In this document: one piece after another, positions 38,152-46,869 of the stretch
Layout of the letters: every line of letters starts with the position of its first letter
Numbering within the stretch: position 1 is the first letter of the stretch
The notes under the pieces: generated by a model
What the model saw: the letters and a program-made list of their open reading frames with translations, nothing else
What the model was told of the DNA's origin: nothing
Database searches by the model: none
From: Sulfurimonas marina
GTDB taxonomy: Bacteria; Campylobacterota; Campylobacteria; Campylobacterales; Sulfurimonadaceae
Direction of reading: 5' to 3'
DNA length: 64,000 nucleotides
Assembly: GCF_014905095.1 (NCBI RefSeq)
Contig: NZ_CP041165.1
Span: 186,001 to 250,000, forward strand
Made by a program: the position numbers and the translations under genes

Positions 38152-38164
38152 CACTTGTTAAGTG
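38152..38164 (+). terminator. Weak hairpin after the aldo/keto reductase gene
   Basis: CACTT and AAGTG form a 5-bp stem with a GTT loop, followed by ATTTTATC. It is a weak candidate terminator. Confidence 0.35.
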
Positions 38165-38207
38165 ATTTTATCATATTTTATGATTATAAAATAATAGAAG
38201 GATGAAA

Positions 38208-38483
38208 ATGATTCCATTTACAGATGAAGAACTGATGGAGCCGGTAAAAGCCGTTATAGACAAGGTAAGACCTTCTTTAGCGTTAGATGGCGGTGATATC
38301 GATTTTATTACAGTAAAAAATGGGAATGTATATGTTCAATTAAAAGGTGCTTGTGTAGGTTGTTCTTCAAGCGGAACAACTTTAAAGTATGGAGTTGAAC
38401 GTCAATTAAGAATGGATATCCATCCAGAGTTATGTGTAGTAAACGTACCTTTTGGAATGGAGAATGATATCGACAATCTATAA
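38208..38483 (+). CDS. NifU-like C-terminal domain protein (Nfu)
   Basis: This 91-residue Nfu domain has GACVGCSSSGTTLK with the CxxC that carries a transferable Fe-S cluster, and LALDGGDIDFI upstream. The ATG at 38208 lies 6 nt after AGAAGG; a start at 38202 would touch it directly. It probably delivers [4Fe-4S] clusters to apo-proteins. It is the first gene of a block also seen in C. jejuni (from memory, Cj1639-Cj1645). Confidence 0.9.
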   Translation: MIPFTDEELMEPVKAVIDKVRPSLALDGGDIDFITVKNGNVYVQLKGACVGCSSSGTTLKYGVERQLRMDIHPELCVVNVPFGMENDIDNL

Positions 38484-38497
38484 GGATTTAAACAAGA

Positions 38498-39091
38498 ATG
38501 GGCAATATTAGTAAACATAAAATATTAGATCAGGCTAAAGAGAGTTTTTCTAAAGAGGACTATAAAGTAGCATTAGAAAAATTCGCTGAAGTTCTACAAA
38601 ACTTTCCAAACTCTAAAGAGGCTTATAATGGCGTTATTTTGTCTGAAATGGCTATGAGCGGGGAGGGTGGAGCTGAGGCTTTATTTGATTATTATGAGAT
38701 ACTAAAAGAGGAAGACAAAGAGGAAGCTGATGCGATTATGAGTGAAATCCTGAAAAACATGGATGGTACAATCGAACAGCTTGGACAAGTGTTTGCTCAG
38801 CCTTTACGTGAACGTTTAGAATATGAAGACGGGATCCTTTACAGTGACTTTCAAAAACTTTTAGATGAAGGTGGTGATTTTAAAGAGATCTTCGAAAACA
38901 TTATGTTTTCAACACGAGTGATAATTAGTGACAGAGATGATTTTATAGACTTTTTAGAAAAACTGATTGAACACGATTTTGCAGATATGGCATTAAGCTA
39001 TTTAGAAAATGCTTTGAGTGTTTATCCAAGTGACAAGCTTCTTAGAAAACTACTTAAAAAGCTAGCTAAAGGTAAGGGAAAAAATTCTTGA
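38498..39091 (+). CDS. TPR-like protein of unknown function
   Basis: This 197-residue acidic, helical protein has a tetratricopeptide-like repeat at the N-terminus (YKVALEKFAEVLQNFPNSKE) and another near the C-terminus (ALSYLENALSVYPSDKLLRK). No signal peptide is present, so it is cytoplasmic. The nfu-TPR-murE order is conserved in Campylobacter as I recall. It overlaps murE by 4 nt. Confidence 0.7.
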   Translation: MGNISKHKILDQAKESFSKEDYKVALEKFAEVLQNFPNSKEAYNGVILSEMAMSGEGGAEALFDYYEILKEEDKEEADAIMSEILKNMDGTIEQLGQVFAQPLRERLEYEDGILYSDFQKLLDEGGDFKEIFENIMFSTRVIISDRDDFIDFLEKLIEHDFADMALSYLENALSVYPSDKLLRKLLKKLAKGKGKNS

Positions 39092-40380
39092 AAATAGCTT
39101 TACCAGACCACGACTATAAATATGTAACTGAAAATTCTCAAGAGTGTGATTCTGAGACAGCTTTCGTTTTAACGACACAAAATGAAAAATATCTTCAAAA
39201 TGCAAAAGATAACGGTGCGCATTCAATCATAAAAGTTGAAGATATAGCAGATGCTTTTGGTGTAAATGATATTAAAATCATTGGTATTACGGGGACAAAT
39301 GGAAAAACTACAACGGCAAGTGCCCTGTACTCTTTTTTACTTGATCTCGGATACAAAGTTGGTATGCAAGGTACACGCGGGCTTTTTATTAACGATGAAG
39401 TTATAGAAGGTAAAACACTTACTACACCTTCCGTGTTAAATACTTACAAACATATCTATCAAGCACGTGACATGGGATGTGATTTTTTTATTATGGAAGT
39501 GAGCTCTCATGCAATTGTGCAAAAACGTATAGAGGGTTTGAATTTTGAGTTAAAAATTCTTACAAACATTACGCAAGATCATCTTGACTATCATAAAACG
39601 CTTGAAGAGTATATACACGTAAAGAATAGCTTTTTCCAAGATGAAGGGAAAAAACTTATCAACAAAGATGAAGAGAGAGCAAAGTTCAACTTTAAAAATA
39701 CCTATACATACGGTATAGAGAACCCTGCAACTTATAAGCTTATGGCATACTCTTTAAATGAAGGAAGCAGCGGAATTATTCAGCACTTTCAAGAGATAGT
39801 TCCTTTTACAGCTTCACTACACGGCTTTTTTAACCTTTATAATCTTATGGCAGCTATCTCGGCAGCACACTTGCTAACGGGTAAAAAACTTGAAGAGATA
39901 GCAGATGTAGTTGATAATTTTGCAGGTGTGAGCGGGAGAATGGAACAAGTTTGTGAACTCCCTAATGTCATTGTAGATTTTGCTCATACTCCAGACGGTA
40001 TGGCACAAGTGCTTAATGCTCTTAAAGAAAAAGAACTTATTGTAGTGTTTGGTGCAGGTGGAGATCGTGACAGAAGTAAAAGACCGATGATGGGTCGTGT
40101 TGCATCTAACTTGGCTAAAAAGATTATTGTAACAACTGATAATCCACGTTTTGAAGAGCCTGAATCTATTGTAGAAGATATCCTTTCCGGGATAGAAGAC
40201 AAATCAAATGTAACGGTTGAGTTAAATCGTAAAAAAGCTATTGAGATGGCTTTAGATATGCAAGAGGAAGATGAAGTGGTCGTAATCCTTGGAAAAGGGG
40301 ATGAGAGTTACCAAATCATCTATGATCAAAAACTTCCGTTTGATGATAGAGAAGTGGTGAGAGAGCTTTTAAATATCTAA
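39088..40380 (+). CDS. murE: UDP-MurNAc-Ala-Glu:meso-diaminopimelate ligase
   Basis: This Mur ligase adds meso-diaminopimelate to the peptidoglycan precursor. The 430-residue protein has the P-loop GITGTNGKTTT (about 66-76), SSHAIVQKRIEGL, and DNPR at 351-354. The last tetrapeptide marks specificity for diaminopimelate rather than lysine. GKGDESYQI follows. It starts with TTG at 39088 overlapping the previous stop. It is shorter than E. coli MurE (495), mainly at the N-terminus, as in Campylobacter. Confidence 0.93.
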   Translation: MKIALPDHDYKYVTENSQECDSETAFVLTTQNEKYLQNAKDNGAHSIIKVEDIADAFGVNDIKIIGITGTNGKTTTASALYSFLLDLGYKVGMQGTRGLFINDEVIEGKTLTTPSVLNTYKHIYQARDMGCDFFIMEVSSHAIVQKRIEGLNFELKILTNITQDHLDYHKTLEEYIHVKNSFFQDEGKKLINKDEERAKFNFKNTYTYGIENPATYKLMAYSLNEGSSGIIQHFQEIVPFTASLHGFFNLYNLMAAISAAHLLTGKKLEEIADVVDNFAGVSGRMEQVCELPNVIVDFAHTPDGMAQVLNALKEKELIVVFGAGGDRDRSKRPMMGRVASNLAKKIIVTTDNPRFEEPESIVEDILSGIEDKSNVTVELNRKKAIEMALDMQEEDEVVVILGKGDESYQIIYDQKLPFDDREVVRELLNI

Positions 40381-40388
40381 AGACTCTC

Positions 40389-41006
40389 TTAGTTTATAGT
40401 ATAACTTACGCTTCTTGTAATATTTGTTTCGTTGTCATCAGGAAATACCGTAGCGTTAATTTCCGTCGTTCCTGCTATTAAAGTTATTGTAGTAACTCCA
40501 TCAACAGTTGTATAGGTAGCACTGTTATTCATATCCCAAACTATATTGTTGTAAATGATTCCAGTAGTGTTGTCTTCATAAGTAGCATTTGCCTGAAACT
40601 CATAATCACCAGTAGCATTAACATCTGCACCATTTTTTTCTGAAATATTAAAATCAACAAGTTTTACAGAGTTTACAGTGAGCGTGTCTTCAAAGTCTCT
40701 GTATGAGATAGTAATATTTACATCACCGCCGTTTTTGTATCCACCGCTGATAGAACTTCCATTTGCAACAACGATTGAAGAATCAGAACTGATCCAAGTA
40801 ACCGTATCTGTTGCATCACCGTTTGAGCCATCCGTGTGAAGTACCGTAGCTGAAAGTGTTACAGCATTGTTGGCAGAATATATTTGTGAAACACCGGCAT
40901 CGATACTGATCGAATCAATATCTGTAATTACAGGTGCTGTTGTTGTCTCTTTACAGCCTAAAAAAAGAAGAGAAAGAAGTAAAGAGCTATATAAAGTTTT
41001 TTTCAT
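40389..41006 (-). CDS. Lipoprotein with Ig-like (BIG2-type) repeats
   Basis: This 205-residue protein has a lipoprotein signal with LLFLGC (C18) at its N-terminus. It then has two bacterial Ig-like beta-sandwich units, seen as SISIDAGVSQIYSANNAVTL with VTWISSDSSIVVANG, and a second with NNIVWDMNNSATY. It is probably attached to the outer membrane. It follows the beta-barrel gene by 11 nt on the same strand, so the two products may act together. Confidence 0.75.
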   Translation of the reverse strand: MKKTLYSSLLLSLLFLGCKETTTAPVITDIDSISIDAGVSQIYSANNAVTLSATVLHTDGSNGDATDTVTWISSDSSIVVANGSSISGGYKNGGDVNITISYRDFEDTLTVNSVKLVDFNISEKNGADVNATGDYEFQANATYEDNTTGIIYNNIVWDMNNSATYTTVDGVTTITLIAGTTEINATVFPDDNETNITRSVSYTIN

Positions 41007-41017
41007 GACTGTATTTC

Positions 41018-41563
41018 CTAAAATCTAAAGTTAACGCCGATATAGCTGTTTTGTTGGTCTGAACTTATCTCTTGCAATTCATCTAAAAGATTGAATTTTT
41101 CATATGTAATTGATTTATAGAGGTAACCTATCTCAAAATCAACATGTTCACTCATTGGGATAAACACCCCTCCGCCGAAGTTAAAAGAACCATATGTAAC
41201 GCTTGTTTGCAAAGTTCTCTCAACATCCATTGAACCTGCACCTATACCCACTTTAACAAAAGGGTTAAAGAATAGATCAAAATCAAATGCTTTTAGCAGC
41301 TCAACGTTAAAGCCGTATTTATCACCGTCATTAGGAGAGAGAATATTTGAATCGTTTTTAGCATAATCGATTGAGAACTCTACTGCATAGGCATTGATAT
41401 CACCATATCCGATTTTTAAGTTGATATTCTCAGTCGTGTTAAAAGCTTTTTTCTTAGTTGTAGTAAAAATTTCATATTGGTAAGCGGCATTTGCACCTAC
41501 ATAAATTTTTGCCTCACCGTAGAGTGTAGAAAGTAGTGTAAAAAATAGTAAAAGTTTTTTCAA
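41018..41563 (-). CDS. Outer-membrane beta-barrel protein
   Basis: This 181-residue protein has a signal peptide (MKKLLLFFTLLSTLYG, about 16 residues), an alternating beta-barrel pattern and a C-terminal phenylalanine in YIGVNFRF, the Bam recognition signal. It resembles small porin-like or OmpA-like barrels with about eight strands. The function is unknown. It is the first gene of a two-gene unit with the Ig-like lipoprotein. Confidence 0.78.
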   Translation of the reverse strand: MKKLLLFFTLLSTLYGEAKIYVGANAAYQYEIFTTTKKKAFNTTENINLKIGYGDINAYAVEFSIDYAKNDSNILSPNDGDKYGFNVELLKAFDFDLFFNPFVKVGIGAGSMDVERTLQTSVTYGSFNFGGGVFIPMSEHVDFEIGYLYKSITYEKFNLLDELQEISSDQQNSYIGVNFRF

Positions 41564-41673
41564 TTTTAATCTTTCCTGCGTAGTTAATTGTGTTGAATTA
41601 TATCTAAAAACTTACAAACAAGCTTAAAAAACCAAATTTATTTATGCCTCTTAGAATAAAGTTCCAAGAATTT

Positions 41674-41682
41674 TGCTATAAT
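41674..41682 (+). promoter_or_regulatory. Extended -10 promoter for the ferredoxin-panD operon
   Basis: TGCTATAAT is an extended -10 element located 28 nt upstream of the ATG at 41710. No clear -35 is present, as is common in Campylobacterota. Confidence 0.6.
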
Positions 41683-41709
41683 TTCAAAAAAAAATTAAGG
41701 AATGACTTT

Positions 41710-42084
41710 ATGGGTATCCCTCAACCAGCTTTTTATATCTTCAAATGTGAGCAGTCAGCTCCTCCAGGTATGCCAAAGCCATCATGTGTAACACCTCAAA
41801 CTCAAGACCTTTTCCAGTATCTAGCACAAAGTTTAATGAAACAAGGTGTAATGGGTACAGTTCAACCAATCAGAACATCTTGTATGAACAGATGTCAAAT
41901 GGGTCCTGTTATGTTAGTAGAACCGGGTCATACAATGTATGCAGGATTAACTAAAGAAAAAATCGATAGAATTATTGAAGAACATATCTTAGGCGGAAAC
42001 GTTGTTGAAGAGTATGTAATCGATAAAGAGATGTGGGATGAGCCAATCTCTCCTGCCGATATGAAAAAACAAATGGGAATGTAA
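41710..42084 (+). CDS. Thioredoxin-like (2Fe-2S) ferredoxin
   Basis: This 124-residue protein has four cysteines C13, C26, C58 and C62 in the pattern of the thioredoxin-fold 2Fe-2S ferredoxins (FKCEQSAP; PKPSCVTP; SCMNRCQMGP). The ATG at 41710 follows AAGG and removes a 22-residue upstream extension. It is probably an electron carrier; partners are not known. Confidence 0.85.
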   Translation: MGIPQPAFYIFKCEQSAPPGMPKPSCVTPQTQDLFQYLAQSLMKQGVMGTVQPIRTSCMNRCQMGPVMLVEPGHTMYAGLTKEKIDRIIEEHILGGNVVEEYVIDKEMWDEPISPADMKKQMGM

Positions 42085-42088
42085 ATAG

Positions 42089-42454
42089 ATGCAAATTGAA
42101 ATGCTTTACAGCAAAATTCATCGTGCTACTGTTACAGATGCGAACTTAAACTATGTGGGTTCAATTACGATCGATGAAGAGCTTTTAGAAGCTTCAAAGA
42201 TGAGAGTTGGACAAAAAGTTGAGATCTTAAACATCAACAACGGTGAAAGATTTTCAACTTACATCATTTTAGGTGAGCGTGGAAAACGTGACATCTGTTT
42301 AAATGGTGCAGCTGCAAGAAAAGTGCATAAAGGTGATAAAGTGATCATCGTTGCTTATGCTACTTATGATGAAAAAGAGCTTGAAACTTATAAGCCAAGA
42401 GTAGTTTTACTCAATGATGAAAATAATATCGACGAAGTTGTAGAGAGTATATAA
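42089..42454 (+). CDS. panD: Aspartate 1-decarboxylase
   Basis: This enzyme makes beta-alanine for pantothenate and coenzyme A. The 121-residue precursor has YVGSITID with G24-S25, the site of self-cleavage that creates the pyruvoyl group. [12 protein letters not shown] in the C-terminal half is also typical. The stop overlaps the ybaB start (TAATG). Confidence 0.95.
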   Translation: MQIEMLYSKIHRATVTDANLNYVGSITIDEELLEASKMRVGQKVEILNINNGERFSTYIILGERGKRDICLNGAAARKVHKGDKVIIVAYATYDEKELETYKPRVVLLNDENNIDEVVESI

Positions 42455-42765
42455 TGTTCGGCAATATGGGTGATTTAAGTGAAATGCTAAAAGGTTTTGA
42501 GCAACAAGCGCAAAGTCTTAAAGATGAACTGGCAAAAAAAACTTTCTCTGTAAAATCGGGCGGGGGTATGGTAGAACTTACTCTTAACGGTAACGGAGAG
42601 GTTATAGACTTAAACATCGATGATGAACTTTTAAGTGATAAAGACTCTTTACAGATTCTTCTTATTGGTGCAATCAATGATGCCAATAAAATGGTTCAAC
42701 AAAACCAACAACAAAGTGCTATGGGCATGTTGGGTGGTATGAATCCGTTTGGTGGGAGTAAATAG
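42454..42765 (+). CDS. YbaB/EbfC nucleoid-associated protein
   Basis: This 103-residue protein has an N-terminal helix and GGGMVELTLNGNGEVIDLNID, characteristic of the YbaB/EbfC DNA-binding family. It ends in a Gly/Met-rich tail (MGMLGGMNPFGG). It begins in the panD stop codon and sits directly before the PDZ gene. Confidence 0.9.
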   Translation: MFGNMGDLSEMLKGFEQQAQSLKDELAKKTFSVKSGGGMVELTLNGNGEVIDLNIDDELLSDKDSLQILLIGAINDANKMVQQNQQQSAMGMLGGMNPFGGSK

Positions 42766-43749
42766 GTGCTTTTTCGCCTATTTATTTTACTAAGCCTTCT
42801 ATTATTAAACCTTTACGCTTGTAAAGATGGTTACTTCTCGTGTGTAGCAAAAACCAAAGATTCAAAAACAATCCAAAATGATTCTCTTTCTATCCCGATC
42901 AAGGGTGATAAACGACTTGTATATTCCAAAAAAATTCCTAATGCTAAAATTTTAAAACACGATCCTTTTTTAAACCTCTATATTATTAAAGACAAAAAAC
43001 ACTTTAAGTACCCTTTTGATATCAATATGCGCTTGCAGCTTGGCAGTGCAGCAGTTACAAACAAAACTTTTAAAGAGGGGAAAGTTCTTAAAGAACAGGT
43101 TGGACTCAACACCTTAGGAACTTACAGTGCAAAGATAAAAACCCCTGCACTTATCACAAGTTCATGTTGTGCATTAGAGGGGATACTCACACCTGATGGT
43201 TTTATAGACAAATATTATCTAAATAGATTTATTAATGCTAAATCAGCCGACTATGGAGATATCGGGATACGTGTTCAAGATGCAGGAAAGTGCATAAAAG
43301 TTATTGCGAGTAACCCTTATCTGAAAAACAATCCACTTAAACGTGGGGACTGTATCTTGGCGTTTGACGGAAAAAAAGTTTATTCATCGGCAGGCTTGAT
43401 GAGAAAGATACTCTTTAGCAAAGTGGGTTCAAAGCATACTATCAAGATTAAAAGAGATGGGAAAGTTCATACTTTTAATGTTGTAGCAAACAAAAGAACC
43501 GGTGGGGGAGAGATTAGCGATACCTTCCTGGAGTTTCGAGGGATATTTTTTAATAAAAAACTCCATATAGTAGGTCTTAACCAGTACTTTAAAGATTACG
43601 GCATGAAGCTTGGTGATCGTCTTGTTCAGGTAAACGGTGTAAGAGTAAAAAACCAAGATGAACTTAGAGAGTATATAGAAAATTTTAAAGATTTCTCCTC
43701 TTTACTTTTTGAGAGAAATAATTTCCAATTTTTTGTAAATATTAAGTAG
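42766..43749 (+). CDS. Exported PDZ-domain protein
   Basis: This 327-residue protein starts with GTG at 42766 directly after the ybaB stop. It has an N-terminal export signal (LFILLSLLLLNLYAC), possibly a weak lipobox with C19. One or two PDZ domains occupy the C-terminal half (NPLKRGDCILAFDGKKVYSS and KLGDRLVQVNGVRVKNQDEL). No protease triad is seen. It probably scaffolds a periplasmic complex. Conserved order ybaB-PDZ-ispA-tkt is known from C. jejuni. Confidence 0.78.
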   Translation: MLFRLFILLSLLLLNLYACKDGYFSCVAKTKDSKTIQNDSLSIPIKGDKRLVYSKKIPNAKILKHDPFLNLYIIKDKKHFKYPFDINMRLQLGSAAVTNKTFKEGKVLKEQVGLNTLGTYSAKIKTPALITSSCCALEGILTPDGFIDKYYLNRFINAKSADYGDIGIRVQDAGKCIKVIASNPYLKNNPLKRGDCILAFDGKKVYSSAGLMRKILFSKVGSKHTIKIKRDGKVHTFNVVANKRTGGGEISDTFLEFRGIFFNKKLHIVGLNQYFKDYGMKLGDRLVQVNGVRVKNQDELREYIENFKDFSSLLFERNNFQFFVNIK

Positions 43750-43768
43750 GTAAATTATATAATTTCAT

Positions 43769-44614
43769 ATGCAAAAATTTGAAGCTTTCTTACTAGACAA
43801 CTTACCGATATCAGCATCGATCCATCCCGTATATGAAGATGCTTTACAAGAGATGTTAAAAGCTGGTGGAAAGCGTTTTCGTCCGGCGCTTCTTCTTGGT
43901 GTTGTAAAAGCTTTAAATCCGTTGATGCTGGAGAGTGCAAGACATGCTGCTTATGCGATTGAACTATTGCATACTTACTCATTGATTCATGATGATCTTC
44001 CGGCTATGGATGACTCTCCGCTTCGTCGCGGTAAGCCGACACTGCATATGGTCTATGATGAAGTAACTGCTATTTTGGTGGGTGATGCACTTAATACTTA
44101 CTCATTTGAAGTACTTAGTGATGCCCCTTTTAGCGATGCAATGAAAGTAAAACTAATTCGTGAGCTTTCAAGCAACGGTGGTTTAAACGGAATGGTACTT
44201 GGACAAGCGATCGATTGCTATTTTGAAAACAAACCGTTACAGATTGAGGATATAAAAACACTTCATACAAATAAAACGGCAAAACTGATTGCAGCTTCAA
44301 TGAAGATGGGTGCAATTATTTGTGGAGATGAAGAGCTATCTGAAAAACTTTATGAGTTTGGTATCAAACTTGGATTACTGTTTCAGATTCAAGATGATAT
44401 TTTAGATGTGACACAAAGTTCTGAAGAGGCTGGAAAACTTACAAATAACGATGAAAATAAAAATAGTTTCGTAACTATTTTAGGACTAGATGAGGCGATG
44501 AAAGAGGCTAACAGTTTAGCTGATGAATTAACTCTAGAGATGCAAAGTTTTGATGAGAGTTTACACAGTGAATTGTCACCAATACTTACTAAGTATATAA
44601 ACAGACATAAATAA
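43769..44614 (+). CDS. ispA: Farnesyl diphosphate synthase (polyprenyl synthetase)
   Basis: This 281-residue protein condenses isopentenyl diphosphate with allylic diphosphates. The first aspartate-rich motif is in IHDDLPAMDDS with a four-residue spacer, and the second is FQIQDDILD. GGKRFRPALLLG precedes them. It feeds quinone and undecaprenyl synthesis and could provide precursors for the CrtI-like enzyme at 8846. Confidence 0.93.
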   Translation: MQKFEAFLLDNLPISASIHPVYEDALQEMLKAGGKRFRPALLLGVVKALNPLMLESARHAAYAIELLHTYSLIHDDLPAMDDSPLRRGKPTLHMVYDEVTAILVGDALNTYSFEVLSDAPFSDAMKVKLIRELSSNGGLNGMVLGQAIDCYFENKPLQIEDIKTLHTNKTAKLIAASMKMGAIICGDEELSEKLYEFGIKLGLLFQIQDDILDVTQSSEEAGKLTNNDENKNSFVTILGLDEAMKEANSLADELTLEMQSFDESLHSELSPILTKYINRHK

Positions 44615-44624
44615 GAGATAGATC

Positions 44625-44697
44625 GATTTCTTAGTTAAATTATGCAATGACAAATCCTTTCTTTGGTCTGAGCATTACATAATCTAACTAAGAAGTC
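44625..44697. repeat. Long imperfect inverted repeat between ispA and tkt
   Basis: Arms 44628-44649 and 44673-44694 (22 nt) match at 20 positions. The loop is 23 nt. Both mismatches become G-U pairs on the minus strand, so a minus-strand RNA would fold as a continuous helix. No T-run follows on the plus strand. Confidence 0.6.
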
Positions 44698-44733
44698 TAC
44701 TTAAGCACAATAATAAACAAAAGGAAAAAAGAG

Positions 44734-46656
44734 ATGAGTGATAACGTAATGCGCAAAAAGATGGCGGACTCTATAAGATTTTTAGCAGCAGATATGGTAC
44801 AGGCTGCAAATTCGGGTCACCCGGGTGCACCTATGGGGCTTGCAGATATTGCTGTAGTTTTAAGTGAACACTTAAACCACAACCCGAAAAACCCATCTTG
44901 GTTAAACCGTGACAGATTAGTATTCTCTGGTGGACACGCTACTGGTCTTATCTACTCACTTTATTACCTTTGGGGATACGGTTTAGAGATCGAAGATCTT
45001 AAAAATTTCCGTCAGTTAGATTCTAAAACTCCTGGTCACCCTGAGTTTGGTCACACTGCAGGTGTTGAGATCACAACAGGACCACTTGGTCAAGGTGTTG
45101 CAAACGCTGTTGGTTTCTCAATGGCTAGTAAATTTATGGCTGCACAAGTAAATAGTGATACTGCTGATTTAATCGATCACAATGTGTATTGTTTATGTGG
45201 AGACGGTGACTTAGAAGAGGGAATCTCTTATGAAGCGTGTTCAATTGCAGGACACAATAAGCTTGATAATTTAGTTGTTATTTACGATTCTAACCGCATT
45301 ACGATCGAGGGAAGTACTGATCTTAGTATCTCTGAAAATATCCGTGGACGTTTTGAATCTCAAGGTTGGGAAGTTTTAGAGTGTGACGGGCATAGCTATG
45401 ATTCTATCGATATCGCTATCACTGCTGCAAAAGCTTCAACAAAACCGGCACTTATTATTGCAAATACTGTAATTGCTAAAGGTGCGGGAAGCTTAGAGGG
45501 AAGTCACCATTCTCACGGTGCACCGCTTGGTGATGATATTATTGCTGAAGCGAAAAAAGCAGCTGGTTTTGATCCTGAGAAAAAATTTCATGTAGATGAA
45601 GATGTAATGGCACGTTTTAGATGTGCGATCGAAGAGGGTGATCTACTAGAGCGTGAATGGATCCACAGACAAAAAACTATGCCTCTTTTAGAGCAAAACG
45701 AAGTACTTTCATCGTTAGAGAATCCTGATTTTTCCCGTATTGAGTACCCTGTATTTGACAAAGCTGATGCAACAAGAAGTACAAACGGTAAAGTTATGAA
45801 TGCTATCGCTAAAGCTATTCCAAGCTTCTTAGGCGGTAGTGCAGACTTAAGCCCGTCAAACAAAACAGACCTTAAAGATATGGGTGTATTTCCAAAAGGA
45901 AGAAACATCTACTTCGGTATTCGTGAGCATGCAATGGCATCAATTACAAATGCAATCGCACTTTACGGACCGTTAATGCCGTTTAGTGCAACGTTCTTTG
46001 TATTCTCAGATTACCTAAAACCGTCAGCTCGTATTGCAGCACTTAGCGGAATCCAGCAGTTCTTTATCTGGACACACGACTCTATCGGTGTTGGTGAAGA
46101 CGGTCCGACTCACCAGCCGATAGAACACCTTTCACAATTCCGTGCATTACCGAACTTCTATGTATGGCGTCCGGCAGATGGTGCAGAGAATGTTGAGGCT
46201 TGGAAAAAAGCTTTAGAGATGACAAAATCTCCTTCTGCATTTGTATGTTCACGTCAAAACCTTTCAGTTTTACCAACTGCTGTAAAAGGTGAAGCATCAC
46301 GTGGTGGTTATCTACTTGCAAGTGATGAGAACGCTACTGTTACTCTAATGGCTTCTGGTAGTGAAGTTCAATTAGCTCTTGATGTAAAAGCGAAACTGAA
46401 TGAGCAAGGTGAGAAAGTAAATGTTGTATCTGTTCCTTGTTACGATCTTTTCATCGAACAAGAAAAATCTTACATCGATGAAGTGATTGCACCTGAGACG
46501 AAAAAAGTAGCGATTGAAGCGGCTCGCGGTTTAGAGTGGTACCGTCTTGCTGATGAAGTTATCGGAATGGACAGTTTTGGTGCATCAGCTCCGGCAGGAC
46601 AACTTTTCGAGAAATTCGGTTTCTCAGTTGATTCTGTAGTTTCAAAAATTAAATAA
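44734..46656 (+). CDS. tkt: Transketolase
   Basis: The enzyme transfers two-carbon units in the pentose phosphate pathway and uses thiamine diphosphate. The 640-residue protein has ANSGHPGAPMGLAD, the ThDP motif GDGDLEEGISYEA, and EDGPTHQPIEHL. Length and order of motifs are normal. AAAAGGAAAAAAGAG precedes the ATG. The gene abuts, tail to tail with no gap, a small exported protein on the other strand. Confidence 0.96.
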   Translation: MSDNVMRKKMADSIRFLAADMVQAANSGHPGAPMGLADIAVVLSEHLNHNPKNPSWLNRDRLVFSGGHATGLIYSLYYLWGYGLEIEDLKNFRQLDSKTPGHPEFGHTAGVEITTGPLGQGVANAVGFSMASKFMAAQVNSDTADLIDHNVYCLCGDGDLEEGISYEACSIAGHNKLDNLVVIYDSNRITIEGSTDLSISENIRGRFESQGWEVLECDGHSYDSIDIAITAAKASTKPALIIANTVIAKGAGSLEGSHHSHGAPLGDDIIAEAKKAAGFDPEKKFHVDEDVMARFRCAIEEGDLLEREWIHRQKTMPLLEQNEVLSSLENPDFSRIEYPVFDKADATRSTNGKVMNAIAKAIPSFLGGSADLSPSNKTDLKDMGVFPKGRNIYFGIREHAMASITNAIALYGPLMPFSATFFVFSDYLKPSARIAALSGIQQFFIWTHDSIGVGEDGPTHQPIEHLSQFRALPNFYVWRPADGAENVEAWKKALEMTKSPSAFVCSRQNLSVLPTAVKGEASRGGYLLASDENATVTLMASGSEVQLALDVKAKLNEQGEKVNVVSVPCYDLFIEQEKSYIDEVIAPETKKVAIEAARGLEWYRLADEVIGMDSFGASAPAGQLFEKFGFSVDSVVSKIK

Positions 46657-46869
46657 TTATTTTTTAGAAGGGTTTGATTTCGATCGGTTTTGATCGAAAC
46701 CTTCCCTTGTATTCCCTTTCAACATCCCCATCATCCCTTTGGAGTTATTACTAAAACCTCTGTTTCCATAAGAGTAATCATCTTTGCCTCCATGCATATC
46801 AATTTTTCCTTGTTCATATTGTGCAAAGACAGATGTACCTATTAGTAGTGTTAATAAAACTGTTTTCAT
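46657..46869 (-). CDS. Small exported Gly/Asn/Ser-rich protein
   Basis: This 70-residue protein has a signal peptide (MKTVLLTLLIGTSVFA, about 16 residues). The mature part is polar, rich in Gly, Asn, Lys and Met, with SNNSKGMMGMLKGNTREGF. It overlaps the SagB-like gene by one base and is co-transcribed with it. The family is unknown to me. Confidence 0.6.
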   Translation of the reverse strand: MKTVLLTLLIGTSVFAQYEQGKIDMHGGKDDYSYGNRGFSNNSKGMMGMLKGNTREGFDQNRSKSNPSKK

